A DNA stretch of 64,000 bases from Norana najaformis (lineage: Eukaryota; Annelida; Clitellata; Crassiclitellata; Hormogastridae), in the NCBI GenBank assembly GCA_964023275.1, contig OZ029914.1:46077838-46141837 (forward strand), read 5' to 3'. The notes beneath the pieces are model-generated. The model saw only the letters and a program-made list of their open reading frames with translations, was not told the origin of the DNA and ran no database searches. This document shows, one piece after another, positions 34,800-46,720 of the stretch (position 1 is the first letter of the stretch; each line of letters begins with the position of its first letter). The position numbers and the translations under genes are program-made.

Positions 34800-35155
34800 A
34801 CCAATCGTTTACCGTGTTATCATGAGTCACAGTGCACCATCGCACAAACTCATCTATGCTCCACCGCTTGCAATTCATGCTTCGGCCTTTCACTCAAAAC
34901 TGAAAACATTTCTCTTTCACAGATCCTATCCTGACACCACTTCTTCCTCTTATCTCTCTTTCCGCTCCAATCCCAAACATTACCCACCGGAGCTGCCACG
35001 CTGTCTCTCTGTCTGACTTTTGGATCTTGACCTGGAACCGAACCTCTTTTGCCTATCGATTCTGTTTTGACAGAACGCCTGTGAATAAGCTGGTCCTCGT
35101 GACGTGGCTTTCGTTGGGCGCTGTAGAAATCTCGGGATTGCGATTACGATCAAAC
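34800..35155 (+). mobile_element. CR1/L2-like LINE ORF2 end + 3' UTR + tail
   Basis: Plus-strand reading APPLAIHASAFHSKLKTFLF followed by HRSYPD matches the conserved C-terminal helix of CR1/L2-type ORF2. The family 3' UTR and 'gcgattacgat' follow. The opposite-strand reading at 34675-34893 is a shadow. Confidence 0.82.
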
Positions 35156-35700
35156 AATGGTTGCTTCGAGTGAAGCAGTAGTCAAACATGGTAATCCGTT
35201 GGGGGAGTCCAGTCGTGTAGCCCAGGGAAATCAAACCAACGGAAATCAAAGGAAAATTAATTATCTTGATAATGGGGCACAAAGGACCCCTTTGTCAAGT
35301 ACTCCAAATTCCGGCTAATTTTAGCAAACGAGAGGGAATGTCAGGTTATTCAGATATGCAAATATCTTCTACCTATGTAGACCCATGGACTTAAGCTCTA
35401 GGATGGACCAGTCCATGTGTCAATAGACTACTCAAGATCCTTACGAAAGCAATCAGTCAGAGATGACGAACGGTTCTACAAATGGCGTCTGAAAGCTGAC
35501 CAAGTTTGCATTGTATGAATTTATATCACTCAGACGGTTGAACTTTGACCCTCGCCCTTGGCGGGCTGTATATTTCCTTTGTTCAGCTTGCTCTAGTTTG
35601 CATACTGATTATTTCGTATTGATTTACATGGGCCTACTTTCTTACTCTGTTTGCGTGTTAGCAATATGGAATATGCACATCATATGCACACTTTTCATGT

Positions 35701-35880
35701 ACAGCCTTCCTTCTTTCCTTCCTTCCTTCCTTCCTTCCTTCTTTTCTTCCTTCCTTCCTTCCTTCTTTCCTTCCTTCCTTCCTTCCTTCTTTAATTAATA
35801 GTTACTTTCTTCCTTTGTTCCTTCGATCTTATATTTCTTTCCTTCCTTTCCTTGTTCCGTCCTTCCTTTCTTCCTTAAAT
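35701..35880. repeat. (CCTT)n microsatellite
   Basis: CTTC/CTTT units, pure at 35703-35790 and impure to about 35880. Confidence 0.95.
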
Positions 35881-35959
35881 CCGTGTCTAATTTCCCGTTG
35901 GTATCAATCGAACGCCTTCATATTTGATCGTTCAGGTATTTTCGATCTTAAATTTCTCC

Positions 35960-36055
35960 TAATGAACTTTTACCACAGTTGGGCTAGCGAGCGCAGCGCT
36001 ATTGCGAGGTACTTAAAAGGCGCTATATCAAGTGTCCGAATACATACATACATGC
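35960..36055 (+). mobile_element. Retroelement 3' terminus with GGCGCTATA core
   Basis: 'gcgaggtacttaaaaggcgc' then 'tatatcaagtgtccg' and (ATAC)n. The same terminal arrangement is seen at 39.1 and 43.2 kb. Confidence 0.55.
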
Positions 36056-36534
36056 AGGCAACGCTTATTTGTGTTAGGCCTACATACCGAAATGAAACAG
36101 ATGCTTTCATTTTATTTACCAAGCGCCGTCTGAGCCTCATCTATACATCAAAACTATAAACTTTCATATCACAATCTATTATTATATAGAGGTCAATTTG
36201 GGCAGACATACAGACAGAGAGAGCACCGATTGCTACATCAGTAAGCAATGAATGCACTCGGATTAAACCACAAAACACGGCTCAATCGAGTTCTGTGAAT
36301 AACGCGAACGGTGAGATTCGACATGAATTACCATCTCAGATGAACTAATGTCGACACGCTACATAAATATTGGTATTTACAAGCCGTGGAATTCCGCAGT
36401 GAGAGAAACGGATACAAAGAGAGGGACAAAGACACATATCATTTTCTGATGTGCGCTTGCGCATGCGCGTGAGAGCGCGTCTGTGTGTTTGAACATTTAC
36501 ATTCACGACCTCTCGATGCTCTGTGCCATACATT

Positions 36535-36665
36535 GTAATCGTAATCGTAATCTCGAGAATTTCTAAAGCGGTAGGTTTACTTTAAATCTAATCAACTTAT
36601 TCACGAGCGCTGCGTCAAGTCAGATGGGTTGTCCAAAGATGCCACGGAAAGAACAAAGTCCGAGG

Positions 36666-36703
<38 letters not shown>

Positions 36704-36730
36704 AAGAAAGAGACAGAGAGAGAGCGTATC
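36535..36730 (-). mobile_element. GATTAC-family LINE 3' end, reverse, followed by (GAGA)n
   Basis: Starts with 'aatcgtaatcgtaatctcga' (the tail in reverse), then 'cttattcacgagcgctgcgt' and 'ggttgtccaaagatg'. A (GAGA)n microsatellite occupies about 36660-36725. Confidence 0.75.
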
Positions 36731-36739
36731 GGAGGACTT

Positions 36740-36880
36740 GCCGTTTACTTCCCAGCACACTCCGCTACCAAATTCTACTGCTTGGTGACAGAGGCACGGT
36801 GTGCGCAAGCACCTTGCCCAGGGTCGTTACACGGAGCCGAACCCGCAACCGTTCCCCACTGTAATAATGGTCACACGAGC
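36740..36880 (-). mobile_element. tRNA-like SINE fragment
   Basis: Reverse reading gives 'ttgcgggttcggctccgtgt' and 'aacgaccctgggcaagg', shared with the plus-strand SINE at 45500-45640. Confidence 0.6.
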
Positions 36881-37449
36881 AGTGGTTTTACTAATGCATT
36901 CTCACAAGGAATTCGAATGCATTACTGAATAGCTAAGTCTGGCATATAAATAGATTTTATGGGAGGTAAAGGTTCAGCCTTGGGTACCATCCGTCGAATA
37001 ATCTGTAGTTTTAGTATCTACCGATGCCAACAATTGGATCAGTGTATTTACTTTGGTGGGTATGGTTCAACAAAGAGGATATTTGTGGCTCTGAGGTGTA
37101 AATCCAGCGACTACTAACTGATAAAAAACCATTTTGCTCTTTTACGGTGCCATAAAGGCATCGTTTGAAAACCTCGGCTGAAGGCCATCAATGCTACTCT
37201 TACGTTCAATCACACATTGCTGACGCATTTGATATATATGTAAAGAGATATACAGATGTATATTCCAATTAACATATATATGTATATATATATCAGTGGT
37301 GTATATATATATGAATGACATACCTTTGGATATATATTTATATCCAAAAATGTCGTTGAGGTGCTCTAGTTTTCTCTTGTAGACTATGTGACTTAACATT
37401 AAAACGTTCACTCATCTACAATGGACTCTGCAGCATGCAAGATAATTTG

Positions 37450-37675
<226 letters not shown>

Positions 37676-38027
37676 AGTTGTATGTGTGGGGGTGGTGGTA
37701 TGTGTGTGTGCGTGCCTGTGTGCCTGCGGGTGACTTCTGATGAACCCGGATGATAGCCGGAGGGCACCTACTTGTCTTGAGGGAGTGCCGGACTAGTGTA
37801 AATAGTTTAAATAAATGAGAGAAAGACCTCCCAAGATCAGACCAGAACAGACCGAACTCTTTAGACGAAATAAACTACTTATTATTCAGTTTCTTTAGTT
37901 TCTTCTAAGTTCCAGTCTTCATTAAAAGTCTAATCAATTCGTGGTCTCGACTATCGTAACATCGTGGGGGTGCGAGCAGGATTTTGTACGAAACTGCTAT
38001 GGTAACAATATATGTATATATATATTC

Positions 38028-38375
38028 TTATATCTAATCTAATCTAAAACTTCTATAGCGCCGTTATCATTATGAACATAGCATCAGTCATCAGTCGCTT
38101 CAAGTCAAATTCAAAATCATAATCCTTTGGAGAAGCCGGGTCGAATTCTGATAGGTCAGAGATACCAGAAGGTAGGCTACGGTGGGTAAGCAAATTGAAA
38201 GAGATAAGTCTTTAGTTAGAACTGAATTACTTCAAAGAATTGACTGACGAATAGAACTACCCGAGAAGGTCCGATAGCCCAACACTGTTCGGGTACGGTA
38301 TTCTGCATTTCTCGGGTGCAAAATCCGCAACTTGGCTTTCGTTGGACTCTGTAGAAATATCGAGATTACGATTAA
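38028..38375. mobile_element. GCGCTATA-type fragment (-) and short GATTAC-family end (+)
   Basis: 38028-38165 has 'atctaatctaatctaaaact', 'tctatagcgccgttatc' and 'atcagtcatcagtcgct'. 38325-38375 has 'ggctttcgttggactctgta', 'gaaatatcgagattacga'. Confidence 0.65.
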
Positions 38376-38442
38376 GATTCTTCAGAAGAAAATAATCAGG
38401 TAAGACAGTTGCAGTAAATGATTTATATTTCCACATGAAAAG

Positions 38443-38945
38443 TCAAGACCTCCGGCATTCAAGTCGTGTAGATCTTATGGTAGTTAAGAGACAAAACGGT
38501 CTATCACGATTTGCATTGAAAGGATCAGGCAATATATTTGCCAGACGTTTCACAACCCCAGATGTTGCAGGAATTTGTCCTGCACAGAAGTTGAAAAGGA
38601 AACAGCCACAGGTAATTGTGCACGATTTAGTGGGATCAGTGTCAACGACATCCTGAGTAAATGTACTGATAAAAAATGTATGAGCAATATTCCATAAATA
38701 TTTGCTCAGGTTTCGGCATGCGCATTCGTGAATGCAATATCGTGAGTAATCTGATAATAATGTGGCAGGAACGATCAAATTAGAAGAAAGACCGGACGTA
38801 AATGAACCAAAGAGGAAGACTATTGAGCAAAAGAATTTGAAATCTGAATCACGAGAATGGATTTCTTCGAATCGATCATAGGCCTCTGCACAATGGCACA
38901 TCAGCTTTAAAAGTTCTATGAATAGGCCACGTGTTTTCTGCCTCC
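38443..38945 (-). CDS. Unidentified repeated open frame, copy 1
   Basis: Minus-strand frame of about 165 codons, Cys-rich, including MCHCAEAYDRFEEIHSR and, later, SGVVKRLANILPDPFNAN. No domain is recognised. The first third is duplicated 4 kb away (42865-42984), where an ATG (MTGHKTRGLFIEL) is in frame. Here a 1-bp difference takes the equivalent ATG out of frame. It may be an old retrogene, part of an unknown repeat, or a chance frame. No splice sites were identified. Confidence 0.3.
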
Positions 38946-39255
38946 GCCATTATCTCGGCGACGTTATGTTGGGTCTAATAATTTCATAGTGGCTAAACAC
39001 CATAGGTGCAAAATCTAATTTTTTTAAAGAAAGGGTTTTAAGCTTTTAGTTTTTAAGGTTTTTGTGTTATATTATTTCACCAAACGACGTAAACTGAGCT
39101 ATGACGGTTAATAGCGTCTTTGTGAGGTTATGAAAATGCGCTATATATGCTTTGGATACACACATACATAGAATATATCATTTTGAGTTCAATGCCGCGT
39201 GCTCTGCTTAGTTATTACAATTGCGGCAATGTTGATTAATATCAATTTGTCTTAA
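38805..39255 (+). repeat. ~450-bp dispersed duplication, copy 1
   Basis: Shares 'ttgagcaaaagaatttgaaa', 'gaatcgatcataggcctctg', 'gttctatgaataggccacgt' and the end 'gcgctatatatgctttgga' plus 'acatacatagaatatatcat' with 42830-43280, same orientation. The distal part looks like a retroelement 3' end. Confidence 0.9.
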
Positions 39256-39363
39256 AATAAAAAATACGAAAATAAAAATATTTTGTGTCGCTACCACCGT
39301 GATGTACACCCTTCCATTTAAGATATTTTTGCCATAGGTATTTCGCTCTTATCGGTAGACCTT

Positions 39364-39640
39364 CTCTCAATGGTTCAGGATATCTCCCACTGAGATAAAT
39401 TTTTACGTAAATAAAAATCTTCTCTCAGTGGTTCAGGATATCTCCCACTGAGATAAATTTTTACGTAAATAAAAATCTTCTCTCAGTGGTTCAGGATATC
39501 CCCCACTGAGATAAATTTCCATGTTACTCTCAGTTCTTCCGGCTGGTCTCTTTCCACTAGTTCAGACTACCTCCCACTGAAGACACTTCCCCCATAAGAA
39601 TTTCTCCAATAGATCCTCCCATAGTGATTCAGACTGTCTC
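39364..39640. repeat. 58-bp minisatellite with an internal hairpin
   Basis: Units start at 39364, 39422 and 39480; two weaker ones extend to about 39640. Each unit holds the inverted repeat CTCAGTGG ... CCACTGAG around a 13-bp loop. Confidence 0.9.
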
Positions 39641-40751
39641 CCACCTAGGATACATTTTCCGCACAAGTGTTTAACATGTCTTCCCCCATTGCTGCCAATC
39701 ACTGATCAGGTATACAGTATAGTAACAGTAGTTTCTGTAGTTGTCAGACACTGCTCAGATTTTGAGACCACAATCATATAGGGTTACGAGGATCTCCGAT
39801 TCAACTACATCACCACCCAATCATTCACTACCAGACACTTTTATTAGTTAGGATATACATTTATAGTCTGGTCACATTCAAGTAAATTTGTCTTAAATCA
39901 CATAAAGTAAATACATGACAAAAGTCTAAGTCATTTATATTGTGACAGATGGCTCTGCTAGTGTCATTGTCTCCCGATAAACAAAGCCATAGATACCCAG
40001 TACACAGACTGCCGTGCTATTCTTCGCCTGTTCAAGCCCTACTTGTCTCGGCCTCAACTCACAAATCATCCATTGTAAACCCGACAAACAGCTAAGGCTG
40101 TCTTAGTGAGCACTTGCAATAAATAAATTGCGCTACAGAACACGCAGAATGTTGCATAATTGTATGGAATGCATATCAAAGACAATGAGGCCTAAACTAA
40201 CTGTATTCAACGCATCGGGTGGTCCGTAGGGCGTGGATTCTAGTAGAACTGAAGTTTTATAGCGTCTTTTAATGGCCCTGTCACAAAGACGGATGTGGAA
40301 ACTTATATACTATGGCGAATATTTCAATTCTCAGAAATCCGTTTGATACACCAATGGTGATGTTCAGAGTGCGATTGCAGCTGAGAAAGAGGAAGACTCC
40401 CCACCCACCAGTTCATACTATTTTCCATTGAATATACAGTTTCCCATTCGTTTCGCTGATACTTCTGGGTACCGGTCTATCACCCCTTCTCGACTACTGC
40501 CATCCTAATAAATCGCACATCTATATAATAAAAGTCTTATGCACGTGGGCATTCGTTGACGACTCATGCGAATGAAATTATGCTAATAAGCTGATTGACC
40601 AGCATATGTAACTATAGTATTGGGAAACGATATGGGGATAGTTCCCTCGCTCAGTAAAAAAGGCGTGGCTTGTCGTTATTTTGGTGTGTCATGAAATATA
40701 CATCCATCGTGTGAATCCCTTTACTGTAATTATGTAACCATATGGTTTCGT

Positions 40752-40925
40752 AATCGTAATCGTAAACTCGAAATTTATAAAGCGCTACTTAAAAGCTTAT
40801 TCACGTGCCCTGCATCAAGTCACTGTGGTTGTCCAAAGATGTGCATGTAAAGAACGAAGTTCGGTTGCCAGAAAACCAGACAGAGAAGGGGAAAGGAATT
40901 GTTAGGGTGGGTTGTGTTTAACCAA
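40752..40925 (-). mobile_element. GATTAC-family LINE 3' end, reverse
   Basis: 'tcgtaatcgtaaactcgaaa', 'aaagcgctacttaaaagctt', then 'ggttgtccaaagatgtgcat' and 'ccagacagagaaggggaaag'. The last part is shared with the 22.2 kb LINE copy. Confidence 0.75.
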
Positions 40926-41307
40926 GTATTAAAGTAAAACAAGACAAAAACTTCTTAAAGCGTAATCGCGCCAACTGTAAAAGTCAAATTGGTGTCATAT
41001 TTATAAAAACCCTGTAAAACTAAACACATTCAACCAGAGGTCTAAGGGCCTAATAGATTTAGGCCTACGGTTTGTCACAACCAAATAACACCGTTTAGGC
41101 AAACGGTTGTTAAAACCAAAAGCATCGTGTAAACTGTAAAGTATTCCGCACAAATACAGAGGTTACACTATTTACACTAACCTATTAATACACTTAATTC
41201 GGTAATGCAGTTAAGTTTACACAACTACAGGCTTATATTTGCTTAGTAATAGATTTACATTTACTTAGCAATGCATTTACATTTACTTTGTAATAAGTTG
41301 GTAATAA

Positions 41308-41423
41308 GTTGGATCTTGACCTGAAACCAAACCCTTTTGCCCATCGACTTTGTTTTGACTCAGCGCCGGTGAATAAGCTGGTTACCGCGACGCTGTAGAA
41401 ATCTTGAGATTACGATTACGATT
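41308..41423 (+). mobile_element. GATTAC-family LINE 3' end
   Basis: 'ggatcttgacctgaaaccaa' through 'gaataagctggttaccgcga' to 'gagattacgattacgatta'; about 20 bp near 'gctttcgttgggc' is deleted. Confidence 0.8.
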
Positions 41424-42489
41424 ATAGTTACTATTACTATACAACGCAGTTAGGTCTAGTTTTACTTAGCAATATATTTGCTTCGTAATACATTCACAGT
41501 AAAACGCTAACACTAACTGGATCCGCAATACACTGATAACTGTGAAGCCCGTCGGTGACAATGATTTTACGATTTCCTTGTTCGGCCTACATGCGCAAAC
41601 TTTAACGCTTAAATAGTTCAACGAACACCGTTCAGATATTTACAATTCAAACTCTTGTAAATAATAGCACCTTTAAACTATACTCAAACACATGACTGTT
41701 ATCACCTCTAACTCTTTCCCTTTTCTCTCCTCGATTTATACCTGGGGCCTCACCCCTGTACTAACTCGAGACGAAAGATGCCTGACTAACTGTACTCGGT
41801 TATTAAATATTGTACTATATAACTCTAAACATGCGACATAAAAAGTGGTGATTCGCCTGTATGTCCACTTGCATCAACAGAGATGTATTCAATCCAGAGT
41901 GTACCAATAACGCTAATTGAGTTGATCTTCAAAGTCGAAGAAAGCGCTCACATCTAAGATGCTAGGTTTTGCAAAACTGGACCATTTCCGATTTAACGTG
42001 ACGCAACCCAGTTGAACCTAAATCGCAATGGTGACAGTCCAACACTTTAACCATTTTGCTACTCCCTGGATGCATTTCAAGCCTTGTCGGTAGATTTATC
42101 AAGAACTTTGGCTAAATAATTCATTTGCAAAAATCGCCAAGGTAACGAGAAAATAGCCTACCTGTGAACAGGTAATCCGAATTCGGTATAACTCCTTTTA
42201 CTTTTCGCTTTTCAAACGTTTGCTAACACTTCTCGATCAAATGTCCCGTAAATTCTATCCAGTGTCGACGCCAGGAACTTTAATAACTAACGAAAATGAC
42301 AGACCGACTCGCGCACGAACGTTTATAGCTGAATTACCGCGAGTCCTACCTGTACAGGTGTGAGTCGTGAGCTTTGTTGCCACATGGGGGCGCTCACACG
42401 ATGCGGCGTTTCTTAGTCACGCGGTGTTGTTTCGGGGCGGTCAGAATGGACGAATAGACTGATGCGCGCTGTACACAATCGACAGTGAT

Positions 42490-42755
42490 AAGTTGCCAGC
42501 ATTACAGGTAGAAATAGGCAGAAGGATAGTGGGCAGGATAAGCAGACATACAGGCAGAGATAGGCACGAGGAGAGGGCAGAATAAGCAGACACACAGGTA
42601 GAGATACGCACGAACAGAGAACAGGAGAAGCAGACATACAGGTAGAACTAGGCAGAAGGATAGTGGGCAGCATAGGCAGACATACAGGTAGAGTTAGGCA
42701 CAAGGGCAGGGCAGGATAAGCACACATACAACGAGAGATATGCACAAGGGGAGAG
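42490..42755. repeat. ~45-bp minisatellite, about five units
   Basis: Units built from 'gggcaggataagcagacata' then 'caggtagagataggcac', diverged from each other. It abuts the second copy of the ~450-bp duplication. The Leu/Pro/Cys-rich minus-strand reading is an artefact. Confidence 0.85.
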
Positions 42756-42829
42756 GACCAGACAGGCAGTATGAGACAGCTGGACAAAGGAAAGAACAAA
42801 CGCCGTCGGGGAAATAAGAAGAATGACTG

Positions 42830-43280
42830 GAGATAAATGAACCGTAGAGGAAGACTATTGAGCAAAAGAATTTGAAATCTAAAGCACGAGAATGGATCTC
42901 TTCGAATCGATCATAGGCCTCTGCACAATGACACATCAACTTAAAAAGTTCTATGAATAGGCCACGTGTTTTGTGCCCCGTCATTATCTCCCCGACGTTA
43001 TGCTGGAACTAATAATTTCAGAGCTGCTAAACACCACAGGTGCAAAATTTAATTTTTTAAAGAAAGGCTTTTAAGCCTTTAGTTTTTAAGGTTTAAGTGT
43101 TACATTTTTTCACCAAATGACGTAAACTGAGCTATGGCAGTTAATAACGCCTTTGTGAAGTTTTTAAAATGCGCTGTATAAGTTTTTGGATGCATACATA
43201 CATAGAATATATCATTCCGAGTTCAGTGCTGCGTGCTCTGCGTAGCCATTACAATTGAGGCGATGTTGATTAATTACAAT
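42830..43280 (+). repeat. ~450-bp dispersed duplication, copy 2
   Basis: Partner of 38805-39255, 4.0 kb downstream in the same orientation, with point changes and small indels throughout. Confidence 0.9.
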
Positions 43281-43447
43281 TTGTTTTTAAACCAAAATTA
43301 CATATCTGTCTGCCATAAAACCAAAATAATTTTGAATTGCTTTGAATCTTTCGTAGGTTTCTTAAAAACTCTAAAACAAAACCTAAATGAACCTTGGATA
43401 CTCTTCCAGTCTTGCTTTAAACCCACTTTTGACGCCAATCTCATTTC

Positions 43448-43625
43448 CAATCGTAATTGTATTCTCGAGATTTATATAGAGTCCAAAGAAAGCTAAGTTG
43501 CGGGAATCCAGCTCGTTCACAGGCGCTCAGTCAAAAACAGAATCGATAAGCAGAAAGGGCTCGGTTCCAAGAGCCAAGCAGGCAGACAGACGGCTACGGT
43601 GGGTGGTGTTTGGAATTGGAATTTT
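43448..43625 (-). mobile_element. GATTAC-family LINE 3' end, reverse
   Basis: 'ccaatcgtaattgtattctc' (decayed tail), 'ccagctcgttcacaggcgct', 'ggctacggtgggtggtgttt' in family order. Confidence 0.75.
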
Positions 43626-43639
43626 ATGCATATTTAGAT

Positions 43640-43890
43640 GACACGTTGGCCGAGCGGCTAACGCAGCGGCTTCTCACCTCAGCCACTCGGGTTTGAATCA
43701 TGGACGAGTCAAGTGAAGTTGACAGGTGTGATACAAGTGCCTCTTTAAACTCAATTTCGCAAGGCTGAGCGTTAGACCCAACGGCCATCCATAAAGCACT
43801 TTAACACCTCCCCCTTGTCCCCATTTGGCATTACCCTCCTCATCCCCTCTTTCGAACGTGTGTACTCCCATGGAGTAGGTTAATAAGGCC
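43640..43890 (+). mobile_element. SINE derived from a type II (Leu/Ser-like) tRNA
   Basis: 'gttggccgagcggctaacgc' is an A box of Leu/Ser tRNA type with the long-variable-arm spacing, and 'cgggtttgaatcatgg' is a changed B box. A non-tRNA body of about 170 bp follows. The altered B box and missing cloverleaf closure argue against a working tRNA gene. Confidence 0.65.
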
Positions 43891-44350
43891 TAAATTAGGT
43901 TATCCTTTTGAACGATGCTTCTGGGTGGGGTAAATTAATACTGCAGCTTCCAGCAAAAGAACACTAATGAGATCCAACGCAGTTCGGACTGCTGTCTGAC
44001 TGAAGTTGGAGTTTAAGGTACAGGCTGTACATAAATAGCTGCATGTACCGAACTTAGATGCGGACGTCCGGATTAGGCAAAGGTTCCTCCTTCTTGTTCG
44101 CATTTTGGTGACCTCTGTTCCTCTATGCGGACATCCTTACTGGACGTTGGACGACACCATGTCTATAACGTTCTGTAATTTCTGGAATACTGTACAGTAT
44201 GTAATCGCAATATGTCGTAACGTAACGAGATGAATATCTTTCACGTCATTCGTTTAGTAGCTGGAGGATCTTAGACTTGAGAAGGGGCAAATTGTTCAGG
44301 CGCTGAATGGCGAAAACACTTGGCAACCATCTTTGCTTTGAGTCGTACAG

Positions 44351-44523
44351 ACTTTCTGATGACATTTCTGATGACATTTCTGATGACATTTCTGATGACA
44401 TTTCTGATGACATTTCTGATGACATTTCTGATGACATTTCTGATGACATTTCTGATGACATTTCTGATGACATTTCTGATGACATTTCTGATGACATTTC
44501 TGATGACATTTCTGATGACATTT
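44351..44523. repeat. 12-bp satellite (TTTCTGATGACA)14
   Basis: About 14 essentially perfect units. The unit is a multiple of three and free of stops, so it reads as (SDDI)n or (LMTF)n on the plus strand and (MSSE)n on the minus strand. Confidence 0.98.
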
Positions 44524-44849
44524 AAAATTTTTGTTACTTATTCCGGCCGGTATTTTCCCTCTGTTTCCGTCGACTTTATCCCATTTGTCGTCCTTTTACT
44601 CACTTTTCTGCAATTTTTCCGCTTTTGCTTTACTCTTCCCCCTTTCTGCTCCATACCAGTGCCATTCTAGCCTTTTTCATACTATGAGCAAAAACTCAGT
44701 GTCCCCTAAACCATGGCTGTATTTCTTCCCGCCCTGGATCCCCTTGTCTTCGATCTTGTATGTTTAATGTTAGAAGGTAACCAATATGTTGATGTTATGT
44801 TAGGTCTATGGGCTGTCTTGTCCTATCTAGGCTGTCGCATCTGTTGCAT

Positions 44850-45160
44850 GCGAACACCAATCCTACAAACTCATCTATGCTCCACCGATTGCAGTTTCTG
44901 CACTGGCCTTTAACTCAAAACTGAAAATATTCCTCTTTCACAGATCCTATCCTGACTCCCTTTTCCCTCTTATCCCTCATTGCGCTCCAATTACAAACAT
45001 CACTCACCGCAGCTGCCACGCTGTCTCTCTCTCCCTGAATCTTGGATCTTGACCTGGAACGGAACCCTTTTTGCCTATAGATGTTGTTTTGACTAGCGCC
45101 TGTGAATAAGCTGGTCCCCGTGACGTGGCTTTCTCGGGATTACGATTACGATTACGATTG
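44850..45160 (+). mobile_element. CR1/L2-like LINE ORF2 end + 3' UTR + (GATTAC)n tail
   Basis: 'ctcatctatgctccaccgat', 'aactgaaaatattcctcttt', 'ggatcttgacctggaacgga', 'gcctgtgaataagctggtcc', then 'cgggattacgattacgatta'. An 18-bp deletion removes the usual GGCGCTGTAGAAAT. Confidence 0.8.
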
Positions 45161-45499
45161 CATATTACATAGAAACCTAGTAATTAAGTCTTTAAGGTAA
45201 TTGCCTGCCTTACAACGCGTTGTTAGGACGCTAAATTACTTGAAGTGTCCTTCAATTTGCCACAGTATAATTCATTTTAGACGCTTTAAACTATTATCTG
45301 CTATTAACAGACATTAGTGTAGCTAGAATGCTGGCAGACATACATGTAAATTGTCCGTTGTCTCAGAATATTGGTTGTCACCGGCCGCGATACCGCTTGG
45401 CTAATCCTATTTCAAAGGTACAGTAACATCTGAGTGTAGGCCACAATTACTGTGGCTTATTGCTACACAGTTGAAGTCTGCCTGTGCGCCCCTGGCCAC

Positions 45500-45640
45500 A
45501 TTAATGTGGTCTGTTGTGCGGCACGATGGGTCTGTAATCCAGCGATTGCGGGTTCGAGCTTGCTGATGGGATTCCGTGTAACGACCCTGGACAAGCTGTT
45601 CGGATTGTTTAGCGCCTCGGATGCAGATTTACTTGATATA
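45500..45640 (+). mobile_element. tRNA-derived SINE
   Basis: 'gcacgatgggtctgtaatcc' then 'gattgcgggttcgagcttgc' (B box) and 'gtgtaacgaccctggacaag'. Fragments of the same family lie at 23429 (+) and 36740 (-). Confidence 0.7.
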
Positions 45641-46027
45641 TATTACGTAGGCCTAATATTTGCAATGAATATAATTAACTCATAAAATTAGTGTCTGTTT
45701 TGTCCAGACATTGTTTATAATTAAGAGCAGCTGATGTCACGTAGCCTTATATCAAATCACAAAACACGCTGATCAATCACCCAATCAATCATCGATCTAA
45801 ACAACAAAAACAGACTGACGGGCTAAAGTGTTTAATTAGTCCAATATAAACTTCTGAAGTTGTTGACCTGTAAAGAGGCAAACAAATTACAAATACAGTT
45901 ACATTTTTTTGCATACATTCACATGCGTGTTTATGTTGTGTATATAATTATATGTAATGTAAGGTAACAAGTCATTTATATAACGCCCTACAAGCACATC
46001 CAAAAAGCGCTGCTTACACGGCTATAT

Positions 46028-46138
46028 ACCTTATATATTGCCTATCGATTTTGTTTGACTGAGCGCCTGTGAATAAGCTGGTCCTCGTGACGTGGCTTTC
46101 GTTGAGCGCTGTAGAAATCTCTAGATTACGATTACGAT
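46028..46138 (+). mobile_element. GATTAC-family LINE 3' end
   Basis: 'tgcctatcgattttgtttga' to 'gagcgctgtagaaatctcta' and 'gattacgattacgat'. Confidence 0.8.
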
Positions 46139-46189
46139 ATAAACAATTGCGGCGTAGGTAAAAGAAAAAAGTGAATTGAACTGAATCAA

Positions 46190-46720
46190 TTGAAACAGCA
46201 TGTATGATGTTTAACAGGAAGATTGCTCCAAGATGGAGGTCCAGTGCACGAGAAAGACCGATGAGCTCGTAGTGATGTGCGAAAGCGAGGAATCTGTAAA
46301 TCTCCATGGGCATAGGAGCGTATTGATCGGAAATATATGTATAAACGCATGTTCATATTTATATGAGCTACCAAAAGGGTGCTTCATAACGAGCGTATCT
46401 CTATAGTCTCTATGTCGGAACTTGTTGCGCGTTTAAGAAACATTTACGGAGACTTATTGTTTCGTGTTATTGTGTGTTAAGACTAACTAACCTGAATTTA
46501 ATTCATTGTTGATGGGCAGAGGTAAGGAAGGGCGGTTACGGAAGTTTAAATTGACGTATAGAGTTGAGGACGGACTTCTCTGCCATAGACTTACCCCGAG
46601 CCATGTAGGGATAAACCCACAAAGGCTTGTGCATTTGTATTGTATTGTATTGTATTGTATGGTCCAAAGTGACACTGGCAACCAATGCAGAACCTTGATG
46701 TTCCTTAGCACAGTTCAGTC
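46190..46720 (-). mobile_element. CR1/L2-like LINE RT-to-C-terminus fragment, frame-broken
   Basis: Minus strand, in order: LRNIKVLHWLPVSL then YKCTSLCGFIPTWL, matching the LHWLPV...YKxLxGxAPxYL block after the RT domain. Further on comes IPRFRTSLRAHRSFSCTGPP, then SWSNLP. A (TGTAT)n expansion inside the first block and frame changes between blocks show it is dead. Confidence 0.7.

Larger units (their letters stand above)
39640..42480. other. Gene-free stretch with scattered repeat fragments
   Basis: No exon is supported. It contains GCGTC-type retroelement ends near 40255, LINE ends at 40752 and 41308 and a weak repeat of 'ttagtaatagatttacattt' type at about 41160-41290. Confidence 0.5.

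Noticed and set aside
34675..34893. 72-codon minus-strand frame that looks protein-like
   Set aside because: Partly antisense to a recognisable LINE C-terminus on the plus strand; no other support.
39364..39640. 58-bp repeats with palindromes considered as CRISPR-like
   Set aside because: No variable spacers; units are tandem copies including the would-be spacer.
42413..42865. 150-codon Leu/Pro/Cys-rich minus-strand frame
   Set aside because: Mostly translation of the 45-bp minisatellite.
43640..43720. Working tRNA-Leu or tRNA-Ser gene
   Set aside because: B box is altered, the acceptor stem does not pair and a SINE-type body follows.
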